This document shows positions 58,824 to 64,000 of a stretch of 64,000 nt of DNA, one piece after another (the stretch's first letter is position 1; each line of letters begins with the position of its first letter). A model generated the notes under the pieces. It made no database searches, was not told where the DNA came from, and saw only the letters and a list, made by a program, of their open reading frames with translations. This stretch comes from Rhytidiadelphus loreus (Eukaryota > Streptophyta > Bryopsida > Hypnales > Hylocomiaceae): contig OX344763.1 in assembly GCA_947034895.1 (NCBI GenBank), positions 72,435,093 to 72,499,092 on the forward strand, written 5' to 3'. Both the position numbers and the translations under genes were made by a program.

Positions 58824-61324
58824 TTAGTTCAAGTCCATTGGATTGTTTTGAGAACCACTCGTTGCACCTTGTTCGTAATCATTGGACTCTCCAACAACGA
58901 GTTTCTTCTTAGCACGAGTCCTTGAAGCAGGTCCATCTGCTTCTAAAATAGATTCCAAGACATTGGAGTTCTTGAGAGCTTCAAGTGTCCTTTTAGTTTG
59001 CGGAGAGTGTAACTCCAATAGATAATCGAGTGCTTGGCTTTGATAATAAGGCCCGTATGTTGAGTCAAGGTAAGCCATACTATTCAAGTCTTTTGGAGTG
59101 GCATTTTCATCACGATTAGCCCCTTGTTCACCTTCAAAATTCCAACGGTGTCCTTCCGGATGAGCACCCCATTTGAAGGTTTGGGATGTCTTATCAAAAT
59201 ATCCACCAAGGCATTGAAAAAAAAATGCCCTCTTCCCTGCATTGTGAGCTCCTTTTCCCATAAGGTTGAATGCCACTCTTAGAATTTCATGCGGGTCCGT
59301 TTCCCAATTCAATTGTGAGGCAGCAACTCCCATTTCTTGATCATATAGGCCTTCTCGCCAACTCCAAAGCAAGTCTCGTCCCCAAAATCGTGTCTCTGCC
59401 GTCGTGTCTCTATTGTGTTCCCAAGAAGGTGGCATGTAAGTCATCAAGTTGAACATGGTATACAAGCGATCATGGAATGGTGTTGCACAAATCACACATC
59501 GTCGTCTAATCAAACATTGAGTGATGAGACATTGAGGATGGTACACATGTGTACATGATCCAAGTGCCCATCCTCCTTCTGGCCCAAATTGTTCTAGACA
59601 TATGGGGCATTTGGTATGATCCAAGACGAAATGAGCTGGCTTTGGCCACAATAGACTTTGGTCTTTTTCGTTGAAGTGACTAGACATCTGATTTCCATGG
59701 TCCCAACCATTTTGTGCCCAATCTATGACATTTTTTTCCGCCACGTCAAGCATGGACATGTTATCCGAAAACATGTCCTCCATCAATGCCCATGATGTCA
59801 ATCCATTCTCTCGTTTAGGGGCATTTGCTACAAAGTTCTTCGAAACTTTGTCTAGCTCTTTCGCAACTTGTTGAGATCGATCCACGGAGAGAATGCACGC
59901 GACCTTCCAATGATAGTATGTCACTGCCAACACTGCCAACTTCTCTCGAAGCATTCTATTTTCCTCAGCCAAATCAAGTTCCTTTGATGATTGTAGATGT
60001 GGAATGGCAGGAAACGAAAGTGAATCCTGAGTCCCTTGCAAACCATCAATGTGCGGATTGCTAGAATCTCTTGAGACGAACGGAAGTGGTGCCATTGGAA
60101 GAATTGAAGAACGCTTTGTACGCTTGGCAGGGGGAGAAAGGTGAATGACATCGCTGGTGAGGTCCCCAACAAGCTTGTCCAAGTGATGTGGATCCTGCTC
60201 AACAAAGGTTTTGTCCATGTCCGACAATGTGAAAGTCTGACGCTCTTTTTCTCGAAGGCCTTGTAATTCTTTGGATTGTTGAGAAATGAGAGCATTTTTT
60301 GTTCACATGTAGACCGCCATTTCTTCACATCACCTTCTAAGGTTGCAATTTGTGCATCCTTGGTCTTCAAGAGGTCGAGAGCCTTCGCCAACGTCATCGC
60401 ATTGTGAACAACATCAGATTCAGACTGTGGAATGGGAATGTGACTTGTGGCACATACGAGCGAGTCGTCACTTAAAGCAAAGTTGAAGACGTTGTTGGCG
60501 TCTTGTAGTGGCAAGATTGGAGTCGCAATTGTGGTTGAGGCTGATGCCAATCTAATTTTCATGGTGGACCGTCGCACCTTGGCAGGATGTTTCATCTTCT
60601 TTCCCCGCGATGATGAAGCCGCTTGAACATTTGGATCTGGAACTGGAACTGGAACTTGGACGGGGGTGATAATCTGCTCCTTCACTCGTACAAGCTTAGG
60701 AATCCATATGCCATTTGAATCATTATCCTCTTCTGATTCTTCCGTGTCCACCTCTTGAGTTTCTTTGTTTTGTGGATCACTTCGAAAAGGCCCAAGTCCA
60801 CCCTCCGGAAATTTCAGAACCCCTCTTGGAATTATTCCAACTTCTAGACGCTCCACGTAGGTACTTTCTTTGATGGTGGTCCAGTCAACCTGTTTGTTCA
60901 AGGCGACCTTAGCATAGGCACCTCTAGCAATGAACAAAGGGGCCTCATTCCTATCTACAAAAGGGGTTTTGTAGAGGACCTGCCACAATTCTAAACACCT
61001 TCGTACGAAAGCTGGATTTTCACAATACTTCAAATTTGCCTTGTTATTGTGTCGGTTGTGATGATGGCGCCATGCCGGAAAGAACTTCCCGATGTGACAC
61101 CATTCAATGTAGTCTTCGCACACCTGCATACTCCATGGCTCTGGCTCCTCGTTCCACCCTTTGAAAGCTAGGTGGTTATCATTGTTCAACACATGCCATC
61201 GCTTCTTGTGAATGTTACCCCTCCTTTTTCTAGTCTTGTCTTTGGCAGCCTTCCTAATTGCACTAGGAGTGCATATAGTGGAAAACCCCGGAAGGGACCC
61301 ATCACTGCTACCTCTAGTTGCCAT
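58824..61324 (-). pseudogene. WCHI-motif family protein with C-terminal RING-H2, copy C (one homopolymer frameshift)
   Basis: ATG at 61,324. The conserved block has YIEWCHIGKFFPAWRHHHNR, NNKANLKYCENPAFVRRC, LELWQVLY and VDWTTIKE. A linker with a nuclear-signal-like KKMKHPAKVRRS follows, then a coiled coil. At 60,295-60,300 the coding strand has six A (GAACAAAAAATGCTC). One more A would join frames so that EQKNALISQQSKELQGLREK runs into MDKTFVEQDPHHLDKLVG. The downstream frame, open to 58,824, holds a RING-H2 finger near 59,465-59,615 (CPICLEQF, GSCTHVYHPQC, CVIC). Together this is about 830 residues. RING-H2 proteins are usually ubiquitin ligases. Copies A and B lack it. Alternatives are an assembly error or a slippery site. 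Confidence 0.75.
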
Positions 61325-61495
61325 GAGATTTGCGGACGTCACAAAATTCTAAGAACCAAATGATAGCAAAAAATAGTATACATATTATCCAAAAGGGTCA
61401 CGCATGTAGCCAACAAAGGTTGCAAGACAGAAAGCCTCAATGGAAAATGAAGGTGATAGCATGATGATGGGCTACTGGCTATATAGGGCGAGTGA

Positions 61496-61900
61496 CTTCG
61501 GTCTAGGGGGGCGAGTACGGATAGGGCAACTGCGTATCTAGCGACTGCGGGTCAGGGTAGGGCGACTGCGGGTCCAACGTGGGCGACAGCGGGTCTCGAG
61601 AGGGTGATAGCGGGTCCAAATTGGGCGACTTCGGGTCCACCACCGGGTCTAGGTACCTTTTGCGCACCCACGGTCGCCCACCCAAGAACACTTCCTGAAC
61701 CCGCGGTCTCCCTGCCAAACCCGTAGTCGCCCACCCGCGGTCTCCCTCAGAAATCCGCAGTCGCCCTCGCCCACCCGTAGTCGCCCACCCGCAGTCGCCC
61801 TCGTCCACCCGCAGTCGCCTACCCACAGTCGCCCTCTTCCACCCGCAATCGCCCACCCGCAGTCGCCCCTACCCGCACTCTCCTACCCGTACGCGCCCTC
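61496..61900. promoter_or_regulatory. GCGACTGCGGGTC-type motif cluster upstream of WCHI copy C
   Basis: About 20 copies. Those nearest the gene (61,496-61,640) read GACCCGCAGTCGC on its coding strand. The distal ones (61,660-61,890) are inverted and packed at 10-20 bp spacing. A CTATATAG word lies at about 61,478-61,485 between the cluster and the ATG. Confidence 0.7.
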
Positions 61901-61913
61901 CAGTTTGCCAAGT

Positions 61914-62021
61914 AGATGCCATGTGGCATCCACCTGGAGGGGGGTAATTTCCTGTAAAGTCAAAGGTAAATTTGACTTTTCGTGACGTCGCGCGGGCTCT
62001 ACTAGACGTCGCGCGACGTCT
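61914..62021. repeat. Three short inverted repeats in a row
   Basis: GATGCCATGTGGCATC near 61,915 (7-bp arms), AAGTCAAAGGTAAATTTGACTT near 61,958 (8-bp arms), and the perfect 18-bp palindrome AGACGTCGCGCGACGTCT at 62,004-62,021. CpG is dense in the last part. Confidence 0.65.
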
Positions 62022-62179
62022 GTCTGTCGCGGTGTCGCGCTGTCGTAGCGAACAAACCTGATCGCGGAAGCCAGTTCTTCGTTGGAGATTTGGCGCTCTT
62101 CGTGTTCACGTTGTCTTGTTAGTGTGTTCTGTGTTTTTCTTTGTTTGTTCTGTGTGTGTGGATCCTTTTGATCAAGTGT

Positions 62180-62275
62180 ATGTGGAGGCGCGCTAGGATG
62201 AGGCGCTTCGTATGTTATGTGTGTTTCTTCGAGTGTTGTGTGTGTGTAGAGGCACGCTAGGGTGAGGCGCACTTG
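62180..62275 (+). repeat. GAGGCGCGCTAGG(A/G)TGAGGCGC duplication
   Basis: Two copies about 66 bp apart (near 62,186 and 62,250), separated by GT-rich sequence. No gene is supported between 61,343 and 62,625. Confidence 0.5.
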
Positions 62276-62624
62276 AGCTGAAGGAGGGTGATTCGCGGTT
62301 CGGGGTGAAGAAGAAGCATACCAGCAATTCGGATGTTTTAGCTTGGATCAACGATAAGTGTAGACTGCATCAAGGAGGTTGGATTCTGCTTGACGATTGT
62401 GGTTTTCAAGAGCTCAATGTGACAAGTGCTATGAATCAGACGCTTAGGTGAGTTGGTTGTTTCTTGCATTCAATTTTATTTTTTGTTCTGGAGGTCTTCA
62501 GGCTTTTTAGGTTGCGCTTCAAGTGAGGCCATTTGTGTGAGGCCATTTGTACAAATTTTGTCATGCACAATGAGCTTCCAACAAAAGTTGCATCTTGCTT
62601 GGAGATTCTGCAACTCAACGTCAC

Positions 62625-62855
62625 GAATGATGGACATTTGTTCTTGTTTGTGAATGATGGACGTCTGCTCTTGTTTGTGAATGCTGGACGTCTGCTCTTA
62701 TTTGTGAATGCTGGAAGTTTGCTCTTGTTTGTGAATGCTGGACGTCTATTCTTATTTGTGAATGTTGGACGTTTGCTCTTGTTTGTGAATGCTGGACGTT
62801 TGCTCTTGTTTGTGAATGCTGGATGTTTGCTCTTGTTTGTGAATATCACATGTTG
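62625..62855 (+). repeat. 30-bp minisatellite open on both strands
   Basis: Eight tandem units like GAATGCTGGACGTCTGCTCT followed by TGTTTGT. Because the period is a multiple of three and no unit contains a stop, both strands stay open: a GRLLLFVNA repeat on plus and an FTNKSKRPA repeat on minus. A partial copy of the flank (GTCTTGCTTGGAAATTCTG) recurs at 62,881. I see no promoter or neighbouring exon that makes it a gene. Confidence 0.7.
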
Positions 62856-62949
62856 TAGCTGAATTCCGTGTTTGGATTGCGTCTTGCTTGGAAATTCTGT
62901 AGCTCAGCGTCACGAATGCTCTTGTTTGTGAATGTGGATTTATGGTGTA

Positions 62950-63452
62950 GTGTTTTCAACAATGTGGCATTTAGGTTTTACATGTAATAATAGTTGATGG
63001 AATCTTTCATTTTAAAGTGCTTTCAAATGGTAAGACTTTGAAAGCATCTTTACAATTATAGTATCCCTTGCAACTCTAGTTCAATTTTTGCTACATGTGG
63101 TATTCACAAACATGTCTTTTGATTTCAGGTGTTCCTAATACTACTAAGAATTCAGTGATAGTATTTCTCGATTTCTTCTTGGAGGACTGCAATTCCAAGT
63201 TTCAGGTAGAATACTACTTCTGTCTGGATTAGGGTTTAGGGTTTTAGATTAGGGTTTTACCACTAGTCTTACCGCCACTATGTTACATTAGGGTTTGGGT
63301 TTACAATTCAAGGTTTCAGATCTAAAAACCAGGACTACCATTTCACATAAATAGGAAATCCTGAGCTAAATAAACATTATCCTCAAGTCAACGATAAGTA
63401 ACCGTTTATTAAAATTAAAACCTTTCTCACAAGCAAGGAAGGGAATCTCATT
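62950..63452. other. AT-rich DNA with telomere-like words
   Basis: GATTAGGGTTTAGGGTTTTA at about 63,227 and further TTAGGGTTT words up to 63,300. No gene is supported. Confidence 0.4.
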
Positions 63453-64000
63453 CTATCGTCGACTCGAGTATACATCAATATCGAGGAGCGAAAAAAAAAA
63501 AGCAGAGAAGATAAAATACGACTACATAAGCCCCTCATGTAACACTGAAAATTTGTATCTTCGAGTCGAGGATACAAACAATAACCAAGAAAAACTAAGA
63601 CATATTGATCAATACATGTCACAGCTCAATAGTAAGAAAAACTAACTAAATCACACCTCACTAATCTGCAATTAAAAGACTCCATCAAAACAATGAAACG
63701 CTAAGTGAACCCAACCCCAAATGAATACAATAAGAAGACGAAGCTCAGAACAGAATAGTGTGGAGAAAGAAAAACATATCATCAAATCGACGATAGAGAA
63801 TACTTAGAATATAATTATTTTCCTCAAGAATTAGTTTCGAGATGAAAGTAAAACACATCCTGGTAAAATTGATAAATCGGAAAATAATGCTTAAAGTCAT
63901 AGATAAGAACAAAAAATATACGTAATTTCAAAAAAGATTTTCTATTACAATACTTGATAACAAACAAACAAACTTTATACTGCTGATTATTATCGAGTCG
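63453..64000. promoter_or_regulatory. 21-bp dyads, variant iii, at the window end
   Basis: Near-palindromes at 63,453-63,473 (reads TATACTCGAGTCGACGATA on the minus strand) and 63,555-63,575 (inner TATCTTCGAGTCGAGGATA), a weaker one at about 63,776-63,797, and a truncated one (TATTATCGAGTCG) running off the window at 64,000. The core TCGAGTCGA is shared with the 19-kb element but the arms are GTATC/GATAC. The gene they would belong to is outside the window. Confidence 0.5.

Overview
This window looks like nuclear DNA of a land plant, AT-rich and dominated by repeats. The reasons are a roughly 176-bp satellite typical of plant centromeric or pericentromeric repeats, short CCCTAAA-type stretches, GT-AG introns, and plant-style gene families (a hAT transposase, an FCP1/NIF-like domain, DUF7869). 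I cannot name the species. Nothing bacterial is present.

Layout. 1-1,526 is AT-rich with no gene. 1,527-6,162 and 25,350-34,806 are two blocks of the same satellite. The 19.2 kb between them (6,163-25,345) is best explained as one mobile element inserted in the satellite. It has near-identical 25-bp terminal inverted repeats and a TCTT target duplication, and removing it restores an intact satellite monomer. It carries a DUF7869 (RNase H/DDE-like) gene on the minus strand and a long multi-exon gene on the plus strand that ends in an FCP1-like domain. Upstream of both genes, and in the first three introns of the long one, sit clusters of one 21-bp near-palindrome (inner bases TTAACTCGAGTCGAGTTAA). 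A second, divergent DUF7869 gene (36.8-39.6 kb) has three regularly spaced palindromes of the same architecture upstream but with symmetric base changes (TTAGCGCGAGTCGCGCTAA). A third variant (TATCTTCGAGTCGAGGATA) appears at the window end.

40-62 kb is a different neighbourhood: a hAT transposase, three members of an unrecognised WCHI-motif family (one with a C-terminal RING-H2), and an intact divergent protein kinase. Each has a cluster of a 13-bp motif (GCGACTGCGGGTC and variants) upstream, and the kinase and at least two WCHI genes also share a proximal promoter block. A small spliced gene of unknown function lies at 48.4-49.4 kb.

Gene state. Only the kinase is fully open. The others keep long recognisable frames broken mainly by in-frame stops. 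Nearly all of these fit C:G to T:A transitions (CAG or CAA or TGG to a stop, CGA to TGA), and one splice acceptor seems lost the same way. A few single-base indels occur, two of them in homopolymers. The working picture is that families of mobile or mobile-associated genes carry their own dyad-type operator code and are being degraded by methylcytosine deamination.
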